DNA of 48,982 bases from positions 1 to 48,982 of the forward strand of contig JALFJR010000085.1 in assembly GCA_022775005.1 (NCBI GenBank), read 5' to 3'. This DNA is from Parabacteroides sp. Its GTDB lineage: Bacteria; Bacteroidota; Bacteroidia; Bacteroidales; Tannerellaceae. Shown piece after piece: positions 31,854 through 40,791 of this stretch (the first letter of the stretch is position 1; every line of letters begins with the position of its first letter). Under the pieces are notes generated by a model, which had not been told where the DNA came from, did no database searches, and saw nothing but the letters and a program-made list of their open reading frames with translations. A program made the translations under genes and the position numbers.

Positions 31854-33722
31854 TTATAAGGCGGGGAGCAAATATTTCCAGATCAAGTTGATCTCTGCCT
31901 GCATATCCCCGATGTTGGCTGTCGTGACAATCACGGCATCCTTCTCCGGGAGCAGGATGATGTATTGGCCGTTGGCTCCATCCGCACGCACGCCGTTGTG
32001 CCGGCAACGCCACATCTGATAGCCATAACCTTGCAGCCAATCGCTATCCTTCACCTTCATGGTCTTGGCTACCGCCTCCGGGGTCATGCCTGCCGGACGG
32101 CATTCGATGTGCTTCGTTGTAGCTTCTTCCACCCAGCTGGCCGGGAGCAACTGCTGGCCGTTCCATTGCCCTTTCTGCAATAGGAACTGTCCCATCTTGG
32201 CCAGGTCCTCCGTCTTCACATAGAGCCCCCATCCACCGGTGCAAATGCCCTGCGGACTCTCGTCCCAATGAGCGCCGACAATGCCCAACGGACGGAACAG
32301 GCGGGGATAGAGATAGTCGATTACCTTCTCCCCGGTCACTTTCTGCACAATGGCCGACAGCATGTAAGTGCCCAAGCTGTTGTAGCAGAAATAGGTGCCT
32401 GGCTTATGCTTCAACGGAGCGTTGAGGAAGATTGCCGCCCAGTTCTTGTCTTTGTTCTCCGGGGTGCGCACCAAGGCGGTCGGGTCCACATCATGGCCGG
32501 ATGACATGGTGAGCAGATCTTGCACGGTCAAAGCCTGTAGGTGCTCGTCGGGGTTGGCGGGTGTCTCCTCGGGGAAGAAGCGGATCACCTTATCGGTCAG
32601 CTTCAGCTTACCCTCTGCGACGGCGAATCCTACGGCTGTGGCGGTGAAGGTCTTGCTGACGGAGTTCAGTACATGCGGGGTCTTGGCGTTGCCTTCGCTC
32701 AGCCATTGTTCCTTGAGCACCTTACCTCCCTGTAGCACCATCACGCTGTGCAGATCCTGCCCCGATTTCTCTACCGCTTTCAGGTAGGCATCAAACGCCT
32801 TGTCTAACTTCTTCGTGGCTGCGGCACGGGGGAGGGACTTCGTCAACTCATTATAGCTGATCAGCTCGATCCCCTTCTGTTCGATGGCCTGCTTCACCTT
32901 CGCACTCGTGAAGAGGTTGGTCACTCCCTGCCGATCCTTGGCTACATCCTCATAGCCGATGTGCCAAACGGCCTGCATCTCCTCGTTGTCTAAGCCCGGA
33001 TGATCCACGAACATATAGCGCTTGCCCGGTTGCAGCGTGTCGAGCATTTTCAGGAAGCTGGTCTCTTTCTCTGCAGCAGTCTTGGAGGGACCGTTGTAGC
33101 CCACGTAGTCAAAATGATAATGTTCCATGGCGGAGACGCGGTTGATGATGGGCAGGTGATACTCCTCTGCCAACCGGTTCATCAGTTCCACTACTGAAGG
33201 ATCAAATCCAGTTGAGCCCATGTGGCCGGAGATATGGCTGATCTGCGGGATATTGCGCAATGCCATCTCGATCTGCGCCCGTGCCTCCTGTTCTACCTCA
33301 GCTAAGTTCCATTTCCGTTCGGTGATCGCCATGCCGGGGTAGGCCTTGTGCGGCATCATCATTGGGAGGAAATAACCGTTCTCGTCACAGAGGCTTGGAC
33401 AGTGGGTCAACGGACGCCACTTCACGTTCTCCCACTCGCTGGTGAAGGTTAGGTGCAGACCTACGTCGATACCGGGATTCTCCTTCAGCAAACGGACAGC
33501 CTCCGGAAACCAAGCCGTGACTACCATCACCTCGATGTCCGTTTCGATTCCTTTTTGATATCCAGCCAGGCAGGCGATATTCGCTGCCCGGAAGGAGCCC
33601 ATATCATCCGCTCTGACGATTAACTGCGGATTCGCCTTTTGAGCAGATAAAGGCATAGCGGCTGCCAAACTGAGGCAGCCAATCAGCGGCAAGGCCGCTC
33701 TTCTTAAATGTTGAAAGTTCAT
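31854..33722 (-). CDS. Exported fusion: ChbG/YdjC-like deacetylase plus beta-lactamase-like serine hydrolase
   Basis: A 622-residue protein with a signal peptide (cleavage near PLSA/QK). Residues about 30-310 are a ChbG/YdjC-type carbohydrate deacetylase: LIVRADDMGSFRAAN supplies the metal-binding Asp pair, followed by IDVGLHLTFTSEW and ISHISGHMGSTGFDPS with the metal His residues. Residues about 330-620 are a class C beta-lactamase/DD-peptidase-like domain: NSVSKTFTATAVG holds the SxxK nucleophile, FCYNSLGTYML the YxN motif, and WRCRHNGVRADGANGQY the KTG-like region. Both active sites look intact. Substrates are unknown; an amidated or acylated glycan is a guess. It is the last gene of an operon with the EEP lipoprotein (11 bp upstream) and threonine aldolase. 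Confidence 0.85.
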   Translation of the reverse strand: MNFQHLRRAALPLIGCLSLAAAMPLSAQKANPQLIVRADDMGSFRAANIACLAGYQKGIETDIEVMVVTAWFPEAVRLLKENPGIDVGLHLTFTSEWENVKWRPLTHCPSLCDENGYFLPMMMPHKAYPGMAITERKWNLAEVEQEARAQIEMALRNIPQISHISGHMGSTGFDPSVVELMNRLAEEYHLPIINRVSAMEHYHFDYVGYNGPSKTAAEKETSFLKMLDTLQPGKRYMFVDHPGLDNEEMQAVWHIGYEDVAKDRQGVTNLFTSAKVKQAIEQKGIELISYNELTKSLPRAAATKKLDKAFDAYLKAVEKSGQDLHSVMVLQGGKVLKEQWLSEGNAKTPHVLNSVSKTFTATAVGFAVAEGKLKLTDKVIRFFPEETPANPDEHLQALTVQDLLTMSSGHDVDPTALVRTPENKDKNWAAIFLNAPLKHKPGTYFCYNSLGTYMLSAIVQKVTGEKVIDYLYPRLFRPLGIVGAHWDESPQGICTGGWGLYVKTEDLAKMGQFLLQKGQWNGQQLLPASWVEEATTKHIECRPAGMTPEAVAKTMKVKDSDWLQGYGYQMWRCRHNGVRADGANGQYIILLPEKDAVIVTTANIGDMQAEINLIWKYLLPAL

Positions 33723-33733
33723 AACAGTTTATT

Positions 33734-34507
33734 TTATTTAGTGGTCAATGTTAATTCAACAACTACCGGACGATGATCGGAGGCCATCGGCTCATCGACC
33801 ACTTGGGTACGCTTCACGTTGACCGGCAGTGTGCCCGTCCCGTAGATTGCAACATAGTCTAACGTGCGATTGGGGGTGTCGGCGGGGAACGTCAGCTGTC
33901 CTGGATCACTGAGCAAGGTGAACGATTGACGCAACTCCCCGATGAAGGAGGAATTGGGTGTGGCGTTCCAGTCGCCTGCGATGAAAAGTGGCTTGTTCGC
34001 CTTGGCTGCCTCTTGGTTCAACAGCGGCAGTGAGCGCAGCCGATCCTCCTCCGTCAGGGAGAGGTGGGTGCAGGCAAACAGGTAGCGGTCAAACTCCACC
34101 ACCAACAGCACCCGTTGCTCCTCCCGACCAGGCAGGGGAAGGGAGTAATAGCTCATAGGCTGCTCCTTACTCAGGATGCCCACTCCATATTTCCCACCAT
34201 CATAGTCGATGGCGGCGGCATAGGTCGGGTGCATCTGGGTCTCCGTGGCCAACAATCCCAACACATCGGTCTGTTCGCTACGCCCTGTGACGCTGTCCAC
34301 CTCCTGTACAGCCACGACATTCGGCTTTGTCTCGTTAATCACTCGGGCTATACGGCCTACATCTCGCACGTCATCCATTCCCCGCAGATTACGGATGTTA
34401 TAACTCATGATGCGCAGGGAATTTTCCTGCTGTTGGCAGCCCGTTGTCAGCCCTAAAAAGACCACCAAGAGGCAAAGCCAACCTGTCCAAGAAAAATGAT
34501 TATTCAT
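33734..34507 (-). CDS. Endonuclease/exonuclease/phosphatase-family lipoprotein
   Basis: A 257-residue protein with a signal peptide and lipobox (LGLTTGCQQQ), placing it in a membrane facing the periplasm or outside. The EEP fold is clear: LRIMSYNIRNL opens it, VVAVQEVDSVTG carries the metal-binding Glu, FIAGDWNATPNSS the Asp/Asn pair, and MASDHRPVVVEL the terminal Asp-His. Members hydrolyse phosphodiesters in nucleic acids, inositol phosphates or sphingomyelin; the substrate is not deducible. It lies between threonine aldolase (21 bp) and the deacetylase fusion (11 bp) in one operon. Confidence 0.9.
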   Translation of the reverse strand: MNNHFSWTGWLCLLVVFLGLTTGCQQQENSLRIMSYNIRNLRGMDDVRDVGRIARVINETKPNVVAVQEVDSVTGRSEQTDVLGLLATETQMHPTYAAAIDYDGGKYGVGILSKEQPMSYYSLPLPGREEQRVLLVVEFDRYLFACTHLSLTEEDRLRSLPLLNQEAAKANKPLFIAGDWNATPNSSFIGELRQSFTLLSDPGQLTFPADTPNRTLDYVAIYGTGTLPVNVKRTQVVDEPMASDHRPVVVELTLTTK

Positions 34508-34528
34508 GATAAATGGTTTAGTAGATAA

Positions 34529-35569
34529 TTATTGAATACCCTTTGAAGGGGCAAAACACTCCGCTAAGCTCTTCGCCAACCGGTCTATGTCTTCGTCTGT
34601 CGTGTCCCATGAAGTCACTAGGCGAGCCTCGTTTTTCGACTCATCCCACATGTAGAAGAAATACTCCTCTTGCAGGCGGTGCAAGGCCTCCGTCGGGAGC
34701 GTGAAGAAGAGCTGGTTGCTCTCCATCTGCTGCGTGAAGTGAATCTCCGGGTATTGCTTGAGGATCTGCTCCAACTTCTCCGCTTGCGCATTGGCGTGAC
34801 GTGCGTTCGTCAGCCAGAGATCGTTGCTCAAATAGGGGATGAACTGGCAGGAGAGGTAGCGCAGTTTAGAGGCCAATTGGGCAGATTGCTTACGGATGAA
34901 TGCCAAGTTCTCCGTGATCTCCGGGCGGAAGGAGACCACCGCCTCACCCATCATCATGCCATTCTTCGTGCCTCCAAAGCTGAGGATATCTACCCCTGCC
35001 TCTACGGTCACTTGCCGCATGGTGCAACCCAAATGGGCGCAAGCATTGGCCAAGCGAGCCCCATCCATGTGAAGATACATCTGGTGGGCGTGAAGCAGAT
35101 CTGCGATTGCCCGTACCTCGTCGATCGTATAGACTGTACCCAACTCAGACACCTGTGAGATATAGACAGCCTTGGGCTGTGAGTGATGGCATACCCCGAA
35201 ATTCTTCAGGTGCGGACGGATTAACTCCGGTGTCAGCTTGCCATCGGGGGTAGGGATGGGGATGACGGCGCAGCCCGTCATACGTCCCGGTGCCCCACAC
35301 TCATCGACGTTGATATGGGCCGTTTCCGCACAGAGAATACTATGGAAAGGACGGGTCACCGCTTGCAGTGCTACGGCGTTGGCTCCTGTTCCGTTAAAGA
35401 CGAAAAAGGGTTCAGCTTCTTCTCCCAACACCTCCTTAATCTGCTGTGTAGCGGCCGCTGTCCAGGGATCGTCGCCGTAGCCTACCGCATGGTTATCGTT
35501 TGCTTCCCGAATCGCATCCATCACCAGGGGATGCACGCCTGAATTGTTGTCACTTGCGAAACTTCTCAT
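34529..35569 (-). CDS. ltaE: Low-specificity threonine aldolase (beta-eliminating lyase family)
   Basis: A 346-residue PLP enzyme cleaving threonine or allo-threonine to glycine and acetaldehyde. It opens MRSFASDNNSGVHPLVMDAI, has LHMDGARLANACAHLG with the PLP-binding Asp and Arg, and ILSFGGTKNGMMMGEAV with the Schiff-base Lys. The fold and length match the Bacteroidetes threonine aldolase group. It leads the three-gene minus-strand operon; a -7 element lies at 35593-35600. Confidence 0.93.
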   Translation of the reverse strand: MRSFASDNNSGVHPLVMDAIREANDNHAVGYGDDPWTAAATQQIKEVLGEEAEPFFVFNGTGANAVALQAVTRPFHSILCAETAHINVDECGAPGRMTGCAVIPIPTPDGKLTPELIRPHLKNFGVCHHSQPKAVYISQVSELGTVYTIDEVRAIADLLHAHQMYLHMDGARLANACAHLGCTMRQVTVEAGVDILSFGGTKNGMMMGEAVVSFRPEITENLAFIRKQSAQLASKLRYLSCQFIPYLSNDLWLTNARHANAQAEKLEQILKQYPEIHFTQQMESNQLFFTLPTEALHRLQEEYFFYMWDESKNEARLVTSWDTTDEDIDRLAKSLAECFAPSKGIQ

Positions 35570-35592
35570 CTTTTTTTACGCTTTTGAATGCC

Positions 35593-35600
35593 CAAAAATA
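35593..35600 (-). promoter_or_regulatory. -7 element of the threonine aldolase operon
   Basis: Minus-strand TATTTTTG, 23 bp upstream of the start codon. It is back to back with the sigma-factor promoter at 35627-35659. Confidence 0.6.
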
Positions 35601-35626
35601 CAAAAAACAGTGGCTCAGAACAGGGT

Positions 35627-35659
35627 TTTGGGGCTACTTTGAAAAAAAATGTATCTTTG
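35627..35659 (+). promoter_or_regulatory. Promoter of the ECF sigma factor gene
   Basis: TTTG (35627-35630), a 21-bp spacer and TATCTTTG (35652-35659) match the housekeeping consensus. The start codon follows after 10 nt. This suggests basal expression of the sigma factor independent of its own activity. Confidence 0.7.
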
Positions 35660-35669
35660 CCCGCAAATC

Positions 35670-36248
35670 ATGGATGAGAAAGTGAAAAAGGAACGGGAGG
35701 ATTTTACGACGTTGTTCGAACGTTGTCGGAAGCCTTTTACGCAATTTGCCTACTCCTACATGCGGGACTGGGAGGTTGCGGAAGACATCTTTTCGGAGGC
35801 GATGGCCCAATATTGGATGAAGCGAGACGAGCTGGATGTCGATACCAATCCCCGTGCCTATATCCTAACCTTAGTCAAGCATCTTTCCCTGAATTACCTG
35901 CGGCATCAACAGGTTCGGATAACGGTGGAGGAGGAGCTGAGCCAGTCGATGGAGCGGGAGCAAGCATTTCGTATCCGTACCTTGCAAGACTGCGATCCGC
36001 AGGAACTCTTCTCGGAGGAGTTGCAACAGCTCGTTCGGCAAACTTTACAGCAATTGCCGGAGCAAACCCGCCTCATCTTTTTCAAGAGCCGTTTGGAGGG
36101 GAAACGCAATGGAGAGATCGCTGAGGAGATGGGATTGAGCGTCAAATCGGTTGAGTATCACATCACCCAAGCGTTGAAAGCGCTACGGAAACAGCTCAAA
36201 GACTACCTGCCCCTTTTCCTTTTGCTGTATGAATCGAAACTTTTTTGA
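35670..36248 (+). CDS. ECF sigma-70 factor
   Basis: A 192-residue extracytoplasmic-function sigma factor. The start MDEKVKKEREDF is preferred since the longer frame overlaps the -7 box. Region 2 spans about residues 12-80 (FAYSYMRDWEVAEDIFSEAM) and region 4 about 125-175 (NGEIAEEMGLSVKSVEYHITQALKALRK, the helix-turn-helix). Its position before fecR and susC matches the trans-envelope signalling arrangement of Bacteroidetes, in which ligand binding by SusC releases the sigma factor from FecR. The C-terminus is hydrophobic (LPLFLLLYES), which is common in this subgroup. Confidence 0.95.
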   Translation: MDEKVKKEREDFTTLFERCRKPFTQFAYSYMRDWEVAEDIFSEAMAQYWMKRDELDVDTNPRAYILTLVKHLSLNYLRHQQVRITVEEELSQSMEREQAFRIRTLQDCDPQELFSEELQQLVRQTLQQLPEQTRLIFFKSRLEGKRNGEIAEEMGLSVKSVEYHITQALKALRKQLKDYLPLFLLLYESKLF

Positions 36249-36334
36249 AAAATAATCCCATTTCTGTTTAGGGTAAATGCGCTGTGAGGTGTTGTTTATA
36301 ATGTAGGGGCAGAAAAGCCCGCTCGACAACACAC

Positions 36335-37270
36335 ATGGAAAAAGACTTATTACATAAATATTTCAAGGGTGAAACCCTTCCGGAGGAGGAGCAACGCATC
36401 ATGGATTGGGCGGAGGCTTCGCCGGAGAACTATCAAACCTTCTTGCGGGAACGTCGGTTGTGGAATGCTGCCCTGCTTTCCTACAGTCTGGGGCAGACTC
36501 AGACCGCTACTCGCAGTCGCTTCTTGTTCAACCGCTGGCAGATGATCAGTGTGGCGGCTACCATTGCCCTGCTCATCTCCCTTTCTTGGAATTTCCTCCA
36601 TACAAATACGACAGAGGCTGGCGAGCGTCAGCGGGTCTTCGTGCCGGTTGGGCAGCGTGTGCAACTCGACTTGGCTGATGGCACGAAGGTATGGCTCAAC
36701 TCCAACACGACATTTACCTATCCCGCCTCCTTTGGAGCGGATACCCGCGAAGTGGAGCTGGACGGCGAAGGCTATTTTGAAGTGGCGAAAGATGCGGAGA
36801 AGCCTTTTATCGTACAGACCAAGGCGTATGCGATCCGAGTGCTGGGCACCACATTCAATGTCTATGCGTATGCCGAGGAGATGGATCGCTTCGAGACCTC
36901 CCTGCTAAAGGGGGCAGTAGCAGTTTCGTCGCAGGATAATCCCGCACAGACCATTCGGTTGCTGCCCAATGAACAGGTAGTGGTCAGCGAGGGGAAACTC
37001 TTGAAGCAACCGATCACCGATGAGGCCCGTTTCCGCTGGATTGAGGGACTGCTTTGCTTGGATGATGTCCCCTTCGAGGATTTAGTTAAGCGGCTCTCCG
37101 CTTATTACGACACGCCGATCAGGATCTGGAATCAGCAGGTTTTAGACTATCGTTGCACCGGTAAGTTCCGCCAGATCGATGGCATCGACCATGCGCTTCG
37201 GGTATTGCAGAAAGATGTGCATTTTACCTATGAGCGCGATGAAGCCAATCAATGTATCATCATTAAATAA
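36335..37270 (+). CDS. FecR-family anti-sigma factor
   Basis: A 311-residue single-pass inner-membrane protein. The cytoplasmic N-terminus (about 1-67) should bind the ECF sigma factor; the transmembrane helix is about 70-87 (ISVAATIALLISLSW). The periplasmic part contains the FecR domain (RVFVPVGQRVQLDLADGTKVWLN, then REVELDGEGYFEV) and a C-terminal DUF4974 segment with the STN-like ending DVPFEDLVKRLSAYY. It senses the state of the TonB receptor through the STN domain encoded next door. An 86-bp gap separates it from the sigma gene. Confidence 0.95.
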   Translation: MEKDLLHKYFKGETLPEEEQRIMDWAEASPENYQTFLRERRLWNAALLSYSLGQTQTATRSRFLFNRWQMISVAATIALLISLSWNFLHTNTTEAGERQRVFVPVGQRVQLDLADGTKVWLNSNTTFTYPASFGADTREVELDGEGYFEVAKDAEKPFIVQTKAYAIRVLGTTFNVYAYAEEMDRFETSLLKGAVAVSSQDNPAQTIRLLPNEQVVVSEGKLLKQPITDEARFRWIEGLLCLDDVPFEDLVKRLSAYYDTPIRIWNQQVLDYRCTGKFRQIDGIDHALRVLQKDVHFTYERDEANQCIIIK

Positions 37271-37334
37271 CCTATATGTCTCATCTTAAAAACAGGTAAC
37301 TGTATGAATAGTCCATGAAAAGCTGGCAAAAAAA

Positions 37335-37364
37335 GTCCGAAAGATGTCCCCACATTCTTCGGAC
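37335..37364 (+). promoter_or_regulatory. Hairpin in the susC leader
   Basis: Arms 37335-37347 and 37352-37364 form a 13-bp stem with a central two-base mismatch and a CCCC loop. There is no T run. It lies between fecR and the chosen susC start, where it could limit read-through or protect the susC message. Its presence argues against starting susC at 37,315. Confidence 0.5.
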
Positions 37365-37428
37365 CACAGCTAATACAAAAACAATCAAATTATTCAGTAT
37401 TAACCTTTTGAAATTGGAATACAAAAGT

Positions 37429-40400
37429 ATGACAAAAAAAGAACATCTAATACCTGCATCAGGTATAAAATGTGCAAAACGGCACATGATGAACAGGCCG
37501 GTCGGTCTATTGTTGGGTCTCGGACTCACTTTCTACGCCGGCAGCGCATTTGCGCAAAATGAGAAGGTCTCGCTCAATCGCCAGAACGCGAAGACCATCC
37601 AAGTGCTCAACGACATCGAGAAGCAGACCAACTATCTGTTTGTCTATGACAAGAAAAATGTCGATACCAACCGGGCCATCTCGATCAACGCATCCAATCA
37701 GACAGTCGCCTCCGTGTTGCAACAGCTCTTTGCAGGGACAGGAGTCACCTACGAAATGGAGGGCAACAACATTGTGCTCACTCGCCAGACAGCTACGAAT
37801 GCCAGCACACAGCAAAGCAAGCGAGTAAATGGTACCGTAGTCGATAAGAACGGCGAGCCCATTATTGGTGCCAACGTGGTAGTCAAGGGTACGACCAACG
37901 GAACGATTACTGATATAGATGGTAACTTTACGTTAGAGGCTCCGGGTAATGCGCAACTGGCTATCTCCTATATCGGTTACGAGGCACAAGAGGTAGCTGT
38001 CAACAACCGCAGCCAATTATCCATCACGTTGGGCGAGGACTCACAAGCCCTGGATGAGGTGGTGGTGATCGGATATGGTACGGCTCGTAAGATCGACTTG
38101 ACCGGTGCTACCTCTTCGTTGAGTGGTGACAAACTGCGCATGAAGAACTCTCCGCAACTTTCCAGCCAGTTACAGGGACAGATGGCCGGTGTGCAAATCA
38201 CGCGCAGCAGTGGTGATCCCAGTGCCGGGTCAACGATTCGAGTGCGTGGTGTGACGACACTTTCTACAAACGATCCGTTAGTTATCGTGGATGGTGTGCC
38301 GGGTACGTTGATGGACATCGCACCGGAGGACGTGAAAGACATCCAAGTACTGAAGGATGCCGCCTCTGCTGCTATCTATGGTTCTCGTGCAGCGGCAGGT
38401 GTCATCTTGGTGACAACAAACCGGGCGAAAGACAAGGGTTTCCACCTCTCTTACAACTTTGAGTATGGTATAGACAAGGCCACCACGAGGCCGAAGTTCG
38501 TCAATGCGGTGCAATGGATGACCGGTCTGAATGAGTTGTTCTATAATGATGGTGCCTCTTCGCTCTTCTCGGCCTATTCGGAGGATATGATCAACAATTA
38601 TGCCTCTTTACACGCAGAGAATCCTGATCTCTATCCTGATACCGACTTCATGAGCGAGGGATTGAAAAATAGCACGAACCATCAGCGGCACTCTTTCTCG
38701 CTCAGCGGCGGTACGGAGAAGTTGAAGACTAACTTCAGCTTGAACTACTACGACGCAGATGCGCTTGTTTATAATAAGTCCTACGAGCGAATCAATGTCC
38801 GCTCAAACAACGATTATACCATCAACAACTGGATCCATGCCAATGCGGATGTCAACTTGATGTATTCAAAGAACATCGCACCGCACACAGGAGTGTCTCA
38901 CTTGGTGGAGCCTGCACCAATTTATAATGTCTATTGGTCGGATGGCACGTTTGCGGATGGTAAGGATGGTGACAACCCGATTGCCATGAATCAACTGAGT
39001 GGCACGGCCACGACGCAAAACTATCGTGTGGGTGGAAAGTTGCAATTGGATTTGACTCCGATCAAGGGACTGACTTTGACGGCGATCGCAGCTCCGCAAT
39101 ATACCTTCACGAAAGGAAAGGATCACAAGACGCGCTACGACGTCTATCGGATTGACGGCACGAAGATCCCCGGTTCTTTCTACGAGCATACCAGCTTGGA
39201 GGAGACTCGCAACGATTCACACAGCTTGACGATGCAATTCTATGGTAATTACAATATCAAGCTCAATCGACACAACATCAGTGCGATGGTCGGTTACGAG
39301 GACTATTCCTACGAATGGGAGAACGAGGGTGCTTCCCGTCTAAATTATTTATTGGATAACTTCCCCTACTTAAACTTGGGCCCGGCGGATTATCAATACA
39401 ACAGCGGTACAGCCGGACACAATGCCTATCGCTCTGTCTTCGGACGTATCATGTATTCTTGGGCCGATCGCTACATGTTGCAGGCGAACATCCGTTCGGA
39501 TGGTTCCTCTCGTTTCGCTGATGGTCATCGTTGGGGTACCTTCCCCTCCGTCAGTGCGGGATGGGTCATCTCCGAGGAGCCTTGGTTTAAGAAGAGTACA
39601 ATCAACTTCTTGAAACTGCGTGGCTCGATTGGTCAGTTGGGTAACGAGCGAATCGGCTCCGAGTTCCCTTATCAGGCGAAACTGCTGTTCGGCACCAACT
39701 TCCTCCCCAATGCGGCTACCGGATTGGCTGAGGCGGTACAGACTGCCTTTCAGTCGGACTATGCCTTCAACGACATCACTTGGGAGACTACGACCACTTA
39801 CGGCTTAGGTGCGGACATCACCTTGCTAAACAACCGCTTGCGCGGATCGTTGGATTGGTATTACAAGAAGACAACCGATATGTTGATGCAGGTCGGTTTC
39901 CCCTCTTACTTTGGTTATAACGCACCGCAGAATAATGCTGCCGACATGAATACGAAGGGATGGGATCTGGAGCTTTCATGGAGCGACCAGATTGGCGACG
40001 TGCGCTATGGCGTTAGCTTCAACCTCTCTGACTACCGTTCACGCATGGGCTACATGGCCGATCGCCAGAGCTTCGGGTCTAATACGATCACTGAGGAGGG
40101 ATCCTATTATAATGAATGGTATGGCTACCGGAATTTGGGTATCATCCTGAATGAGGCGGCAATGACCGATGCCAACGGCAACAAGATTGCGGTCTTGACC
40201 AACAATGACAAACAGGGTAACATCCGTTATGAGGACATCGACGGCGATGGCAAGATCACCGCTTCCAACGACCGGGTACGTCTGGGTAACTCCCTGCCGG
40301 AGTTACAGTATGGTGGATCGCTCTGGGCAGAGTGGAAGAACTTCGACTTTAACCTCTCGTTCCAAGGTGTAGGCCATCAGCTTTCCTACTGGGGTTGGCC

Positions 40401-40776
40401 GGGTACGCCTTATGCGTTCACAGCGTATGGCTGTCCGTTGAATCTCTACGAGAATCGTTGGAGCCCGACAGCTACCGATGCGGAGAATGCCAAGGCGAAA
40501 TACCCGAAGCTGACCACCAACTCAGCCAACATCTATGCGGGTAGCGATTTCTATCTCTTCAATGGAGCCTACATGCGTATCAAGAACATCACGTTGGGCT
40601 ATACGCTTCCGAAGGAGCTCACGCAGAAGTTCTTTGTCGATAAATTGCGTGTCTATTGCAGCGTGAACGATCTGCCTGCCTTCTCGAAGTATCCCGATGG
40701 ATATGATCCGGAGTGGAACCGCAGCAGCGATTTAATCATGTCTTCCTTTATCTTTGGTTTGAATGTTTCATTTTAA
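37429..40776 (+). CDS. SusC/RagA TonB-dependent transporter with STN domain
   Basis: A 1,115-residue outer-membrane transporter. The start at 37,429 is chosen because an upstream ATG would translate through a hairpin; the signal peptide follows (LLLGLGLTFYAGSAFAQ). In order: an STN signalling domain (about 45-105), a carboxypeptidase-regulatory-like domain with TVVDKNGEPIIGANVVVKG, the TonB box and plug (LDEVVVIGYG, then IRVRGVTTLSTNDPLVIVDG), and a 22-strand barrel ending SSFIFGLNVSF. The STN domain ties it to FecR and the ECF sigma factor. It works with the SusD-like lipoprotein downstream to import an oligosaccharide or glycoconjugate; no glycosidase lies nearby to reveal which. Confidence 0.96.
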   Translation: MTKKEHLIPASGIKCAKRHMMNRPVGLLLGLGLTFYAGSAFAQNEKVSLNRQNAKTIQVLNDIEKQTNYLFVYDKKNVDTNRAISINASNQTVASVLQQLFAGTGVTYEMEGNNIVLTRQTATNASTQQSKRVNGTVVDKNGEPIIGANVVVKGTTNGTITDIDGNFTLEAPGNAQLAISYIGYEAQEVAVNNRSQLSITLGEDSQALDEVVVIGYGTARKIDLTGATSSLSGDKLRMKNSPQLSSQLQGQMAGVQITRSSGDPSAGSTIRVRGVTTLSTNDPLVIVDGVPGTLMDIAPEDVKDIQVLKDAASAAIYGSRAAAGVILVTTNRAKDKGFHLSYNFEYGIDKATTRPKFVNAVQWMTGLNELFYNDGASSLFSAYSEDMINNYASLHAENPDLYPDTDFMSEGLKNSTNHQRHSFSLSGGTEKLKTNFSLNYYDADALVYNKSYERINVRSNNDYTINNWIHANADVNLMYSKNIAPHTGVSHLVEPAPIYNVYWSDGTFADGKDGDNPIAMNQLSGTATTQNYRVGGKLQLDLTPIKGLTLTAIAAPQYTFTKGKDHKTRYDVYRIDGTKIPGSFYEHTSLEETRNDSHSLTMQFYGNYNIKLNRHNISAMVGYEDYSYEWENEGASRLNYLLDNFPYLNLGPADYQYNSGTAGHNAYRSVFGRIMYSWADRYMLQANIRSDGSSRFADGHRWGTFPSVSAGWVISEEPWFKKSTINFLKLRGSIGQLGNERIGSEFPYQAKLLFGTNFLPNAATGLAEAVQTAFQSDYAFNDITWETTTTYGLGADITLLNNRLRGSLDWYYKKTTDMLMQVGFPSYFGYNAPQNNAADMNTKGWDLELSWSDQIGDVRYGVSFNLSDYRSRMGYMADRQSFGSNTITEEGSYYNEWYGYRNLGIILNEAAMTDANGNKIAVLTNNDKQGNIRYEDIDGDGKITASNDRVRLGNSLPELQYGGSLWAEWKNFDFNLSFQGVGHQLSYWGWPGTPYAFTAYGCPLNLYENRWSPTATDAENAKAKYPKLTTNSANIYAGSDFYLFNGAYMRIKNITLGYTLPKELTQKFFVDKLRVYCSVNDLPAFSKYPDGYDPEWNRSSDLIMSSFIFGLNVSF

Positions 40777-40791
40777 TTAGCGAATCCAATT

